A program made the translations under genes and the position numbers. Source: Bacillus sp. T33-2 (GTDB lineage Bacteria; Bacillota; Bacilli; Bacillales; Cytobacillaceae). From it: a stretch of 64,000 nucleotides of DNA. The notes beneath the pieces were generated by a model. It was given only the letters and a program-made list of their open reading frames with translations. It did not search any database and was not told where the DNA came from. Where the stretch lies: the NCBI RefSeq assembly GCF_002860205.1, contig NZ_PGVB01000022.1, forward strand, positions 1 to 64,000. The letters are read 5' to 3'. Each line of letters begins with the position of its first letter. Position 1 is the first letter of the stretch. Below are positions 42,098 to 51,369 of this stretch, one piece after another.

Positions 42098-43360
42098 ATG
42101 AATAAATTAGTTGGATGGTCACTTTTGCTATTGTTTTTGATGTTCCCTTGTATTGCCAACGCCGAAAAACCAGCGGATGAAGGTGTTAAAGTAGCATTTG
42201 AAAGGGACGGATATTTGTGGACCAAAATAGATGGGCGTGAACAAAGGATTACGGACAAACCATCCAAATATGCATATCCACCACAGTGGTCACATGATGG
42301 CAAATTGATCGCTTACTTAAAAGAAATGGTCGAGCCTAATGCCCACAGCCAGGATCAATATGATATATGGGTCTATAATACCGAAACGAAAAAGCGCGAT
42401 AAAATTTTCAGTGGTGGCAGCAATCCGAAATGGTCACCAACACAAAATGTCTTGGCCTTTAAGAGCGGCGGTGTCTTAAATGTTTCGGATTTAAATCAAT
42501 TTAATAACGTTGCTTTAGGCGTCGATGATTATAACTGGTTTCCTGACGGGAAAAGCTTCATTGCATCGGGTGCAGCGTCCCTTATGCCAGATGGATGGAC
42601 TAATCCGATTTTATATAGAATTACCCTTCCGGAAGACCTGAAAAATATAAAAAGCTTAACTGATAATGTTAAAAGATTATTTGTAATTCCTGGCGAGGTT
42701 GCAAAAGGATCGGTGAGTGTCCCTGCGATTAACGCATCAAACTTTGAGTTCTCAACCGATGGTAACTGGATTTCTTTCATTGTATGTCCCACCGCCTCAT
42801 GGTCGATGGACAGCAATATGATTTGTGCGATATCTGCTGATGGAGAACAATTTGAAGTGATTGACGAGATGATATTTGAAATCGGAAACCCACAATGGGC
42901 ACCAAGCAAAAACTTGCTTGCATACATTGCTGGGGGCGGCAGGATCGTGATGGGCTTTAAGAATAAGGATTTAAAAATAACGGAATTTCCAGCTTTTAAA
43001 TCACTCACCCTCACCCCACCAGGTTTTGCCGAAATGGGTTTCACCTGGATCGATGACCGGTCGTTCATCGTCTCCCGGGTAAAGGAAACTGAATGGTCCA
43101 ACGATCCGGCACAGCACCCGAAAAAATCATTGTATTATACCTCGCTTGATAAGATGCAAAAAAGGCTGACTGATCCCCCCGGTTTTGCCGATGATGTTGA
43201 TCCGGAATATATTCCGTCGATCAAAAAGGTAGCATGGATCCGTCGTACTGGCGGGAAAACTGATCTATGGCGCTCTGAAATCGATGGAAGAAAGGCTGAA
43301 ATCTGGATCAGGAACATTGGTGTGTACTCGTTTTTTCCTGAAAAGTGTGGCAGGGATTAG
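42098..43360 (+). CDS. Secreted TolB-like beta-propeller protein
   Basis: A 420-aa exported protein. The signal peptide spans about residues 1-24 (LLLLFLMFPCIANA). Repeats with W-S-x-D-G or W-S/A-P signatures (PQWSHDGKLIAY, PKWSPTQNVLAF, PQWAPSKNLLAY) mark a TolB/DPP-IV-type six-bladed propeller. No catalytic domain follows, so it is a stand-alone binding or scaffold propeller. ATG 42098 is chosen after GGGAAGGTG. Partner unknown. Confidence 0.8.
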   Translation: MNKLVGWSLLLLFLMFPCIANAEKPADEGVKVAFERDGYLWTKIDGREQRITDKPSKYAYPPQWSHDGKLIAYLKEMVEPNAHSQDQYDIWVYNTETKKRDKIFSGGSNPKWSPTQNVLAFKSGGVLNVSDLNQFNNVALGVDDYNWFPDGKSFIASGAASLMPDGWTNPILYRITLPEDLKNIKSLTDNVKRLFVIPGEVAKGSVSVPAINASNFEFSTDGNWISFIVCPTASWSMDSNMICAISADGEQFEVIDEMIFEIGNPQWAPSKNLLAYIAGGGRIVMGFKNKDLKITEFPAFKSLTLTPPGFAEMGFTWIDDRSFIVSRVKETEWSNDPAQHPKKSLYYTSLDKMQKRLTDPPGFADDVDPEYIPSIKKVAWIRRTGGKTDLWRSEIDGRKAEIWIRNIGVYSFFPEKCGRD

Positions 43361-43537
43361 CTCCCTGCCTTTGTTTTGTTTGCTGTCGAATAATAAACAT
43401 TTGTTTAGCGGGTGGGAACAAGGTAAAATCCAGGAGGTGCGGGACGTAACGGAGCAAAACTCTGGCGAAAGCAAGGGATGCTGCGAGATCAAGGTCGAAA
43501 CGGACCACATCTGCTGCAGCCTAGACAAAAGCAAGCA

Positions 43538-43565
43538 CCCCCTTCGCTGCATCTAAGGGGGTTCT
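43538..43565. terminator. Hairpin between the TolB-like gene and the ars remnant
   Basis: CCCCCTT and AAGGGGG enclose an 10-nt loop; on the plus strand TTCTTC follows. It may serve both convergent genes. The remainder of 43361-43570 has no gene. Confidence 0.6.
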
Positions 43566-43570
43566 TCGCA

Positions 43571-43921
43571 TCATTCTCCAGTTGCGGCAAAACGTTTGAT
43601 CCTGTCACCAATCTCATCCCGGACGCGCTGGAAAAAAGCCCATTTTTCTGCGTCTGTTCCCGCTTTACATGCGGAGGGGTCGTTGGGCAATGTTCATCGG
43701 CATGTCCGCACAACGTCACTACCAAATCCGCTTTGTTGAGGATTTGTGGATCGATGACATCCGATGTTTCGTTTGAGATGTCTACACCTGCTTCAGCCAT
43801 TGCTTTTACAGCATTGGGATTCAAGCCATGCGCTTCCAACCCTGCGCTTTTTACGCCCCATTCATTCCCCAGGTATTTTTTTGCCCAGCCCTCAGCCATC
43901 TGGCTTCGGCATGATTTACAT
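43571..43921 (-). pseudogene. arsC: Disrupted arsenate reductase arsC
   Basis: The translation follows the thioredoxin-coupled ArsC family ([46 protein letters not shown]). The N terminus, including the region of the first catalytic Cys (CTGNSC loop), is lost just after the ribosome binding site, and the catalytic loop now reads CKSC. The C-terminal part HWGFDDPA is deleted and the remaining tail [20 protein letters not shown] is in another frame. Two lesions, so it is not functional. It is the last gene of arsR-arsB-arsC. Confidence 0.75.
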
Positions 43922-43937
43922 TCACCTTTTTGAGTGA

Positions 43938-44309
43938 TTATGAAACGATCAGCAGCCATATGTACAGACCGGCCAAAGTTACAAAAAGTGTGGGGATCGT
44001 GAGTATAATTCCCGTTTTAAAATAGGTCCCCCATGGTATTTCTGCCCGGGCCATATGTAAAGCCGACCACTCAAAAAACCCGATGTCATCCAATATTAAA
44101 GAAATAATAATGATTGCTATGAATGCCAATGTCGCATTCCATACGATGTGCGTTACCTGTATGACATCATTAAGGTCAACGACGCCAAGCAGCAGCACCA
44201 GGGTTGCTCCCCCGCAAGCTGACCACCCGATCGATAGGTTTCTTGGCTGCCAGATGACGAGAGTCAATGTCAATAAAAAGATGATAATGCTTAAAATAAC
44301 CGAACCCAC
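43938..44309 (-). pseudogene. arsB: arsB with a large in-frame internal deletion
   Basis: The frame has 123 codons, while ArsB arsenite exporters have ~430. The first ~87 residues match the ArsB N terminus ([41 protein letters not shown]) and the last ~33 match its C terminus ([20 protein letters not shown]). The middle, about 300 residues with most of the transport segments, is missing without a frameshift. The remaining protein would have ~4 segments and cannot transport arsenite. It is preceded by an intact arsR. Confidence 0.8.
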
Positions 44310-44327
44310 TGACGTTTTTCCTCCTAG

Positions 44328-44675
44328 TTAGTCACAACAGATCGCTCTTCGCGTGGATTCCAATTCATCCAACTTCAATTTTTGGCTTGGTAAATCGTTG
44401 ATGACCGTTTGAATAAATGAATGATAAGGATAGTCATTATTTAAGGAATAATATATCCATTGGCCCCTTCGCGATTCCTTGACTATTCCAGCGTCTTTTA
44501 GTTTTCTCAAGTGCTGGCTGATGGCTGGCTGGCTCATTTCAAAAAGCTCGACAAATTCACAAACACAGCATTCCTGTTCCGCCACAATTTTCACGATAGC
44601 CAGACGCATACTATCGCCAGATAGTTTAAATATATTTGCAGCTGTGACTAATTCTATTTCTTTGCTGGTTTGCAT
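44328..44675 (-). CDS. arsR: ArsR-family repressor
   Basis: A 115-aa winged-helix repressor of the ArsR/SmtB family. The metal-binding region ECCVCEFVELF (Cys pair in the recognition-helix region, as in ArsR ELCVCDL) and DNA-recognition helix QPAISQHLRKLKDAGIV are present. A further CC pair is at the C-terminal end (RAICCD). It represses the ars operon until arsenite binds. GGGGAGGGTTAAG precedes the ATG. The gene is intact although the operon downstream is not. Confidence 0.92.
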   Translation of the reverse strand: MQTSKEIELVTAANIFKLSGDSMRLAIVKIVAEQECCVCEFVELFEMSQPAISQHLRKLKDAGIVKESRRGQWIYYSLNNDYPYHSFIQTVINDLPSQKLKLDELESTRRAICCD

Positions 44676-44709
44676 TCTTAACCCTCCCCTTCAATGCTCT
44701 TTATAATTA

Positions 44710-44727
44710 TATAACCATATGCTTATA
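44710..44727 (-). promoter_or_regulatory. Candidate ArsR operator
   Basis: TATAACCATATGCTTATA is an imperfect palindrome (16 of 18 positions) centred on CATATG, 35 bases before the arsR start codon, in the place of an autoregulatory operator. Confidence 0.55.
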
Positions 44728-44840
44728 TATTAAACTACAAAAAAAGAAAAGACCTGCTGTGTGCCAGACCTTTTCAATCAAACTTACTATGAATATGATG
44801 GGTGCGGTATGCTCTTATGCACTGTCAATCAAGTTAGCGC

Positions 44841-45359
44841 TCACGCCTTGTGTGCAACATGCGGTGCTGTTTCTGCCACTGTTACGCCTTCCCAGCCCTT
44901 GCCGACATCCACCCATCCCTTTGCTGATGAATATTGAACTAGCTCATCGCATGTCAGTTCGATCGCTGAGTTTGTGCTGCCACAGGCAGGGAACACTGTT
45001 TCGAAACGCTTCATCGATATATCCAGATACACGTCCAAATCATTGGCCAGACCGAACGGGCATACACCGCCGACGACGTGGCCGGTTTGCTCGAGGACTT
45101 CGTCCGGGGAAAGCATGCGAGCCTTAAATTGAAAGGTTTGCCGAAATTTCTTGTTATCGATTTTTGCATCACCTGCGGTGACGACCAATATTGCTTTATC
45201 TCCCTCTCCCCGGAACGAAACCGTCTTTGCAATCCGCGCGGGCTGGACGCCAATCGTTTCAGCAGCCTGTTCAACAGTGGCGCTCGATGTTTTGAATTCC
45301 ATTATGTCCGCTTCACGGCTCCATTGTTTAAAATGGGATTTCACGCTCTCCAATGACAT
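44841..45359 (-). CDS. YbaK/EbsC-family aminoacyl-tRNA editing-like protein
   Basis: A 172-aa protein of the YbaK/ProX family, which hydrolyses mischarged aminoacyl-tRNAs (for example Cys-tRNA-Pro) in trans. Signature parts are IGVQPARIAKTVSFRG, AILVVTAGDAKIDNKKFR with the conserved Lys, and GHVVGGVCPFGL with GGVCPFG (the GxxxP motif). The catalytic class is inferred from the family, and some members act on other substrates. It is a single gene. Confidence 0.85.
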   Translation of the reverse strand: MSLESVKSHFKQWSREADIMEFKTSSATVEQAAETIGVQPARIAKTVSFRGEGDKAILVVTAGDAKIDNKKFRQTFQFKARMLSPDEVLEQTGHVVGGVCPFGLANDLDVYLDISMKRFETVFPACGSTNSAIELTCDELVQYSSAKGWVDVGKGWEGVTVAETAPHVAHKA

Positions 45360-45513
45360 CCTTATTCATCCTTTCCCTGTCGATATATGTAAGATGATAC
45401 CATCCTTTAGCGCGGCAAAGCAACATAAATAGGACGCAGTGGTAGAGACACGACGCATGCCGGCGGTATTTATGAGCGCTAATAGCAGTACCGCTCAAAA
45501 ACTGTACCAATCT

Positions 45514-45543
45514 AAGAGGCTGCCCGAAACGAGCAGCCCTCTG
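45514..45543 (-). terminator. Terminator of the amino-acid conversion operon
   Basis: AGAGG-CTGC and GCAG-CCCTCT pair around CCGAAACGA, six bases past the racemase stop on the minus strand. Confidence 0.7.
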
Positions 45544-45548
45544 CAATT

Positions 45549-46659
45549 TCACCTGTATGATTTGCTGTACATCGTATACTTGCTGATCTTTTCCATGCTT
45601 GGTGCATAACCAATGCCTGGAGAATCTGGGACCGTAATTGTTCCTTTTTCCACAGTAACTTCAGGTTCAATGATGTCCTCTGCCCAATACAGGGAGGAAG
45701 CGGCGGTATCGCCTGGAAGGGAAAAGTTAGGCAATGAGGTAATCGCAATATTATGCGCCCTTCCTATTCCTGATTCAAGCATTCCGCCACACCACACCGC
45801 AAGCCCATGTTGTTGGCACAAATCGTGGATTTTCCTGGATTCGGTCAAGCCCCCCACGCGGCCTATTTTTATATTTATAATCTTGCAGCTTCCTAATTTA
45901 ATCGCCTTTCTTGCATCCTCAAACGAGTGGATACTTTCGTCGAGGCACACTGGCGTATTTATCCGTGATTGCAGCTCGGCATGGTCGATGATATCATTAT
46001 AGGCAAGCGGCTGTTCGATCATCATCAAGTTGTAATCGTCAAGTGCTGCGAGCGTATTGATATCCTGCAATGTATAGGCAGAGTTTGCATCAGCCATCAG
46101 CGGAATGTCCGGATATACTTTGCGTATCTCTTTAATCAATTCAACATCCCATCCAGGCTTGATCTTTAGTTTGAAACGTTTATACCCGTCTTGGAGGCGT
46201 TGCTCGATCACATGCAATGTTTCTTGAATGGAATCTTTGATCCCGATGCTTACCCCCGACATCTATTTTTCGTTTTGTTCCACCTAGCATGCTTGCGAGG
46301 GAAGCATTTTTCCCTTTGGAATACAGATCCCAAACCGCACCCTCCAGCGCCGCCTTTGCCATGTAATTCCCGCGGAGGTGGCTGAAATATTTTTCCGATA
46401 GTTCATCAGGATGGGCCACTTCATTTTTAAATAAAATGGGAATTAAGTAATCTTCGAGAATATGCCAGTTTGTTTTCACGGTTTCCTCATTATACAATGG
46501 GTCAAGCATTGCTACTGATTCTGCCCAGCCGGAAATCCCATCCTCACCGATCACTTCCACAAGAATGAATTCCCTGTCATATTCTGTCATGAAGCTTGTT
46601 GTAAAAGGATGGAGCAAATCGAGCTTCATATGACGTAAGATGACTTTGTTTATTTTCAT
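45549..46659 (-). pseudogene. N-succinylamino acid racemase, frameshifted (enolase superfamily)
   Basis: The first frame begins MKINKVILRHMKLDLLHPF and runs to [17 protein letters not shown]; the second resumes at [13 protein letters not shown] and goes to [12 protein letters not shown]. They join at a run of five G (46253-46257) where four would keep the frame. Catalytic features of the NSAR/OSBS family are present: KLKIKPGWD (K-x-K), DANSAY (D), EQPLAY (E), DES (D), [10 protein letters not shown] (K). The position in the operon fits an N-succinylamino acid racemase. As sequenced, it is not translated fully. Confidence 0.8.
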
Positions 46660-46699
46660 AAACCCTTCTCCTTTGTTTGGACAGTGTCGACAGACGATG

Positions 46700-47527
46700 T
46701 TACTTTGTCAACACATAAAAATTCACTGGAATCCCTTGTACAGAATTCTTATGAAAACCGGTGACTTTCCACCCCTTCTGGAACATTCCTAAAAAAATGT
46801 CCCTGGTTACCATCCGCCATTTCAGGGCAGCTTCACTGTCAGCTTCTTTAATGGCTTGGAAAGCCTTCGGAATCGGGACATAGGCCGTCTCCTGCTGCTC
46901 TGACTGCAACACATTCGTGCGTGAAGGAATTGGCAGTCCTTCTTCATTGACTTCCCATTGAATGACAGATTTCTCCAGCAATACGTCAAGTTCCACTTCA
47001 TGTGTGCTGGACGTTGCGCCACCCTCGCTGTTGATATGCCATTCAACAAGAAATCGGTCGGACGGCATTCCATTGTTCAGAAGATCATCCATTTCCCCAT
47101 AACAGTTTTCTATATATGTCGAACAGACACCGCCAAGCTTTGCGATATTTAAATATCCATTTACGCTCTGCAGCGGATCATATGTCCAGGTGATGAGCGA
47201 ATATCCAAGCTTGCGCGCTTCCTCACGCTGCGCAAGCTTCAATTTCTCGCCGATTTTTTTGTTCCGGAACTGTTCATCTGTTGCAAGGATATGTGAGCAT
47301 AGATACACCGAGGTCCCGTTGAACCCTGGAAAACTGTATTGAAAGCCTATCAGCTCCTGGTTGATATACGCACCCAGCACCAATCCGCCGTTTTTCACTG
47401 CGGTGATCGTCTGGTGGGTCGGGACGGAATCATCTCCGCCCCAGATTTTGCTTTCCAGCTCCCTGACTTCCTCAAGCTCTTCAATTAAGTGAAGGGAACG
47501 GATCTCAATCTCTTCAGACTGCATCAT
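46700..47527 (-). CDS. GNAT N-succinyltransferase of the D- to L-amino acid pathway
   Basis: A 275-aa GNAT much longer than ordinary members. Its position between an NSAR racemase and an amino-acid permease matches the D- to L-amino acid conversion pathway described in Geobacillus: a succinyltransferase converts D-amino acids to N-succinyl derivatives, NSAR epimerises them, and an M20 hydrolase releases the L-form. The core has ILATDEQFRNKKIGEKLKLAQ, with R-N-K-K-I-G. A C-terminal domain from about residue 150 is unique to this group. The start is ATG 47527 (ATGATG) 6 nt after GGGGG. Confidence 0.85.
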   Translation of the reverse strand: MMQSEEIEIRSLHLIEELEEVRELESKIWGGDDSVPTHQTITAVKNGGLVLGAYINQELIGFQYSFPGFNGTSVYLCSHILATDEQFRNKKIGEKLKLAQREEARKLGYSLITWTYDPLQSVNGYLNIAKLGGVCSTYIENCYGEMDDLLNNGMPSDRFLVEWHINSEGGATSSTHEVELDVLLEKSVIQWEVNEEGLPIPSRTNVLQSEQQETAYVPIPKAFQAIKEADSEAALKWRMVTRDIFLGMFQKGWKVTGFHKNSVQGIPVNFYVLTK

Positions 47528-47542
47528 GATCATCCCCCTATG

Positions 47543-49021
47543 TTATTCCCGGCTGAAATCAGCCTGTTTTAATGGAACAATTTTTGTCTTGTTGACGATT
47601 TTATACCCAAGAAACACTATTAAAAATAGAGGCAGTCCTATATAGGAGACAATCGCTCCATACCAATCGATCTCTGGGCCGAAAAACGCGCCGAAATTTT
47701 GTCCCAATATCGCAACCAAACATAGAACCGTCGCCAAAATCGGCCCGAATGGATACCATTTTGAAACGTAAGGAAGCTCGCTTAAATCTCTTCCCTGGGC
47801 GATGAAGGCTTTCCTGAACCGATAATGTGTAATGGAAATGCCCAGCCAGGAGATAAAGCCTGCAAGACCTGACGCGTTCAAGAGCCAAGTATATACTGTG
47901 CCTTCCCCGAAAAGAGATGTCAGGAAAGCCGCAGTGCCAATAAACGCTGAAACATACAAGGCATTAGCCGGGATGCCACGCTTATTTACCTTTTTCAAGA
48001 ATGCCGGTGCCTTTCCTTCTTCCGCAAGCACCCACAGGACGCGGGAGGCAGCATACAGGGCAGAGTTGCCGGCTGATAAAATGGCTGTAAGGATTACTGC
48101 ATTCATAACGGCTGCAGCAAAAGCGAGCCCCGCATGTTCAAAGACAAGCGTGAACGGGCTTACCGCTATGTTATCAAGATCGGCATCCAGCAATTGGGGG
48201 TCGTTATAGCTGATCAGACAGCCAATGACAAAGATGGCAAGCACATAGAATAAAAGAAGACGCCAAAAGATCTGTTTAACTGCCTTGGGCATGTTTTTCT
48301 CGGGATTTTCACTTTCACCAGCGGCAATTCCGACAAGTTCAGTTCCCTGGAAGGCGAAGCCCACAATCATAAATACACTGATGATAGACAAGAAACCGCC
48401 TGTGAATGGTGCCTCGCCTTTTGTGAAATTCTCAAATCCGCCCGCGTTTCCGTTCATGATTCCAAAAATCATCAACAAACCGACAACGATGAATATGATG
48501 ATTGTTGCCACCTTTATGATTGAAAACCAGAACTCTGACTCACCGTAGCCTTTAACAGATAAAATGTTAAAAGAAAAAATGAGGGCCAGGAACAATACGC
48601 TCCAAATGATGCCGGGAACATCAGGCAGCCAGTACTTCATAAGGAGCGCAGATGCTGACAGTTCAAGGGCAACGATGATGGCGTTGTTATACCAATAATT
48701 CCAGCCGATGGCAAACCCCAGGGCAGGGTCGACAAACCTTGATGTGTAAGTGCTGAAAGAACCGGTAACCGGAATGAATGCCGCCATCTCACCTAGGCTC
48801 ATCATTAAAAAATAAACCATGATCCCGGCAATGATGTATGCAGCGAGCGCTCCTCCCGGCCCGGCGGTCGCGATCGTTGTGCCGCTCGCCAAAAACAGGC
48901 CCGTCCCAATCGTCCCGCCGATTGCGATCATCGTCAAATGCCTTGTCTTCAGCTTTCTTTCCAAGTGTTCATGTGTCCCGGGCTGGGTGAACAATTTAGG
49001 TTTCACTTTTGTGTCTTCCAT
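47543..49021 (-). CDS. Amino-acid permease (APC/AAT family)
   Basis: A 492-aa transporter with 12 predicted segments. GGTIGTGLFLASG near residue 38 is the AAT signature, and GEMAAFIPVTGSFSTYTSRFVDPALGF the conserved second motif. It imports amino acids by proton symport. Its place between the M20 hydrolase and succinyltransferase genes suggests uptake of the D- or racemic amino acids that the pathway converts. GAGGTGTAAT precedes ATG 49021. Confidence 0.93.
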   Translation of the reverse strand: MEDTKVKPKLFTQPGTHEHLERKLKTRHLTMIAIGGTIGTGLFLASGTTIATAGPGGALAAYIIAGIMVYFLMMSLGEMAAFIPVTGSFSTYTSRFVDPALGFAIGWNYWYNNAIIVALELSASALLMKYWLPDVPGIIWSVLFLALIFSFNILSVKGYGESEFWFSIIKVATIIIFIVVGLLMIFGIMNGNAGGFENFTKGEAPFTGGFLSIISVFMIVGFAFQGTELVGIAAGESENPEKNMPKAVKQIFWRLLLFYVLAIFVIGCLISYNDPQLLDADLDNIAVSPFTLVFEHAGLAFAAAVMNAVILTAILSAGNSALYAASRVLWVLAEEGKAPAFLKKVNKRGIPANALYVSAFIGTAAFLTSLFGEGTVYTWLLNASGLAGFISWLGISITHYRFRKAFIAQGRDLSELPYVSKWYPFGPILATVLCLVAILGQNFGAFFGPEIDWYGAIVSYIGLPLFLIVFLGYKIVNKTKIVPLKQADFSRE

Positions 49022-49058
49022 ATTACACCTCTTCATTTATTTTTATTGTTTATATCTT

Positions 49059-50189
49059 CTATGTTTCTGATGCAAGCCATACCGTTTCGGTTAATATCTT
49101 CGCTCCGTACACCAGTGCTTCGAGGTTAAAATTCATTTGCGGATGGTGCAGGCCTGGAGACAGGCCACAACCCAATCCAATCATCGTCGCCTGCAATGAT
49201 GGATTTTTGGCTGTGTAGAAATGAAAATCCTCACCGCCTTGGGATAAGCAGACTGGAATGACATTTTCTTTACCGATAATCTTTGCGATTGCCGATTCAG
49301 CCAGTTCCATCGCATTTTGATTCAAGGAGGCTGCCGGTACATATTCATCCAATGTCCAGTACAGACTTGCCCCGGTCTTTTCCTCTGCTATTTTGAAGGC
49401 TGCCTCTGCGCACTGGATAATCCGCTCCATTACTTCATTTGACTGGGCCCTCGCATCAATCGCGAAACGCGCTGTTTCGGGGATTACATTGGCTGCTTCG
49501 TTTTCTGTCTGGAGCTTTGTCATCTTGATCGAATAAGGAACCTCCGTATCGAGCTGGATCTGCTTCAGATCATGGACAAGCACCGCGGCTGCTTCAATGA
49601 CGTTAATGCCCTCGTGTGGCCGGGCGGCGTGCGCCTGCCGGCCTTTGATGCTGCCGTTGATGGTTAATGCCGCACCATGCACGATGACAGGTGATGCCTT
49701 CATATAAGGCACTTCCGACTCGGGGCGGAGATGGACGCCAAATAAATAGGCAACATCCTTCAATGCTCCTTCAACCATCATTCGCAGGGCCCCTTCCCCC
49801 TTTTCCTCGGCAGGCTGAAAAATAAAACGGAGAGTGTGCCTCGGCGACATCCCGCTTGCGGCAATCGCAAGTGCCGTGTGCAGAACCATCGTGCTGTGGG
49901 CATCATGCCCGCATGAATGGTTTGGTTTTACCTTTCCATTGACTTCCTGGACGAGGGCATCCATATCTGCCCTTAATGCGACGACTTGATTCGTCTGTCC
50001 TGGTATTTCCGCAATGAGGCCGTAATGTCCGTGAAAGGTGTGTACGGTTAATCCGGCCCGTTGCAGGCAGCCCTTTATGTATTCGGACGTCTTCGCTTCC
50101 TCCCAGCTGGGCTCCGCAAGGGTGTGGAGGTTGTGGTAAGTCTTCATTAATGATTCTCTATGCTGGTCGAAGTAGTCTATTGGATTCAA
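49059..50189 (-). CDS. M20-family N-acyl-amino-acid amidohydrolase
   Basis: A 376-aa metallohydrolase of the M20D family (HipO/ama). Zinc-site motifs visible: CGHDAHSTMVLHTALA, QPAEEKGEGALRMM, VHLRPESEV, and QGGEDFHFYTAKNPSLQ. A dimerisation domain lies in the middle. In this operon it would hydrolyse N-succinyl-L-amino acids to free L-amino acids. The start is TTG 50189, 4 nt after GAGGTGAG; GTG 50198 is possible. The regulator gene is just upstream. Confidence 0.9.
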   Translation of the reverse strand: MNPIDYFDQHRESLMKTYHNLHTLAEPSWEEAKTSEYIKGCLQRAGLTVHTFHGHYGLIAEIPGQTNQVVALRADMDALVQEVNGKVKPNHSCGHDAHSTMVLHTALAIAASGMSPRHTLRFIFQPAEEKGEGALRMMVEGALKDVAYLFGVHLRPESEVPYMKASPVIVHGAALTINGSIKGRQAHAARPHEGINVIEAAAVLVHDLKQIQLDTEVPYSIKMTKLQTENEAANVIPETARFAIDARAQSNEVMERIIQCAEAAFKIAEEKTGASLYWTLDEYVPAASLNQNAMELAESAIAKIIGKENVIPVCLSQGGEDFHFYTAKNPSLQATMIGLGCGLSPGLHHPQMNFNLEALVYGAKILTETVWLASET

Positions 50190-50216
50190 TAATCTCACCT
50201 CTTATTCTCTTAACCG

Positions 50217-51068
50217 CTACTCAACAAACACTTCATAGTTCGAATATAGCTTTTCTAATTTTTGCTGGTGAACCTGGGCCCTTTTGTGGTCTTTTTCAAG
50301 AATGCCCTCAATGATCAATTCTAGTAAGCTTATAACGGAAGCGATTGAATTCGTTCCTGTTTGTGCATTTTCTTCAGTCGCAAGAGTAATATATGCGAGC
50401 TGGCCAACCGGGGAAAGCAGGCGGTCTGTGATCGAAATGAGCCTGACTTTATGTTCTTTCGCACACTCTGCAATTTTCAGCGTTTCAGGTGCATACCTTG
50501 GAAAGGAAAAAACGACGACAACAGATTTGCTTGTCAGATTGGAGAATTTCTCATAGAAATCACCCGCGGTTGAGCATAAGCTCACATTTCCCCTGAGGGA
50601 GCTCAGAATATACGAGAACCAGTAGGCTGCCGCATGGGAAATCCGGTAACCTGCAATCAAAACCTGGTCCGCCTGTATGAGGGAATCGACAGTTTTCCAA
50701 ATATCCTCTATGTTTGTAGGGTTCAACATTTGGCGGAGTATATGAATTTCGTTTTCAATCACTTTTGCAAACGGGTCGTTTGTGGCATTTGCCTGTTGCT
50801 TGCCTGTCCCCGGCACTTTATCCGTCTTGTTTTGTTTAAGCAGGTGATCTTGAATGTTAGACTGCATTTCACTAAAACTATCAAATCCCAATGCATAGGA
50901 AAGCCTGATGACAGTCGTCTCACTGACCTTCGCCTCTTTCCCAATCTGAAAAGCAGTTTTAAAAGCGGCTTCCTCAAGATTACGTATCAGATAAGCGGCC
51001 ACTTTTTTCTGGCCAGCCGATAAATGTGCAAACTTTTGTTTCACCAATGTCTTAAAAGGAAGCTTTTC
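50217..51068 (-). CDS. RpiR-family regulator (HTH plus SIS domain)
   Basis: A 283-aa regulator. Residues 1-80 form the RpiR helix-turn-helix (SAGQKKVAAYLIRN, KEAKVSETTVIRLSYALG). Residues 110-260 form a SIS (sugar isomerase) domain (VLIAGYRISHAAAYWFSYIL, VVVVFSFPRYAPETL), which binds a phosphosugar-like ligand. It is first in the operon of amino-acid conversion genes, so it is the likely local regulator. ATG 51068 follows AAGGAGCGGACAT. Confidence 0.9.
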   Translation of the reverse strand, partial: EKLPFKTLVKQKFAHLSAGQKKVAAYLIRNLEEAAFKTAFQIGKEAKVSETTVIRLSYALGFDSFSEMQSNIQDHLLKQNKTDKVPGTGKQQANATNDPFAKVIENEIHILRQMLNPTNIEDIWKTVDSLIQADQVLIAGYRISHAAAYWFSYILSSLRGNVSLCSTAGDFYEKFSNLTSKSVVVVFSFPRYAPETLKIAECAKEHKVRLISITDRLLSPVGQLAYITLATEENAQTGTNSIASVISLLELIIEGILEKDHKRAQVHQQKLEKLYSNYEVFVE

Positions 51069-51225
51069 CATATGTCCGCTCCTTCCATTTGAATGAAGGA
51101 AATCCTTCACCCATGATGATATGAAGAAGTTATTTCTTCGAATAACTATACATTATCATAAATAAACAATCAATAAAAAGACTTTTTTGATTATTATATA
51201 AACTCAATCTGGCCTAGGAATATTG

Positions 51226-51264
51226 AAAAAGGCTTCCAGAGACATAAGTCCTGAAGCCTTTTTT
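51226..51264. terminator. Bidirectional terminator
   Basis: AAAAAGGCTTC and GAAGCCTTTTTT form a stem with a 16-nt loop between the RpiR and cadA genes. Confidence 0.8.
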
Positions 51265-51340
51265 GTGAATGGCTAAATATACGTGTCATATCCATTTTTC
51301 TTTACGTTGTTTTCGCTTGTTGTTCACCCTGAAATAATTA

Positions 51341-51365
51341 AGGCTCCCCAAATTAGGAAGCCCCC
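51341..51365 (-). terminator. Hairpin after cadA
   Basis: GGCTTCC and GGGGAGCC pair on the minus strand close after the cadA stop. T tail weak. Confidence 0.45.
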
Positions 51366-51369
51366 TTCA

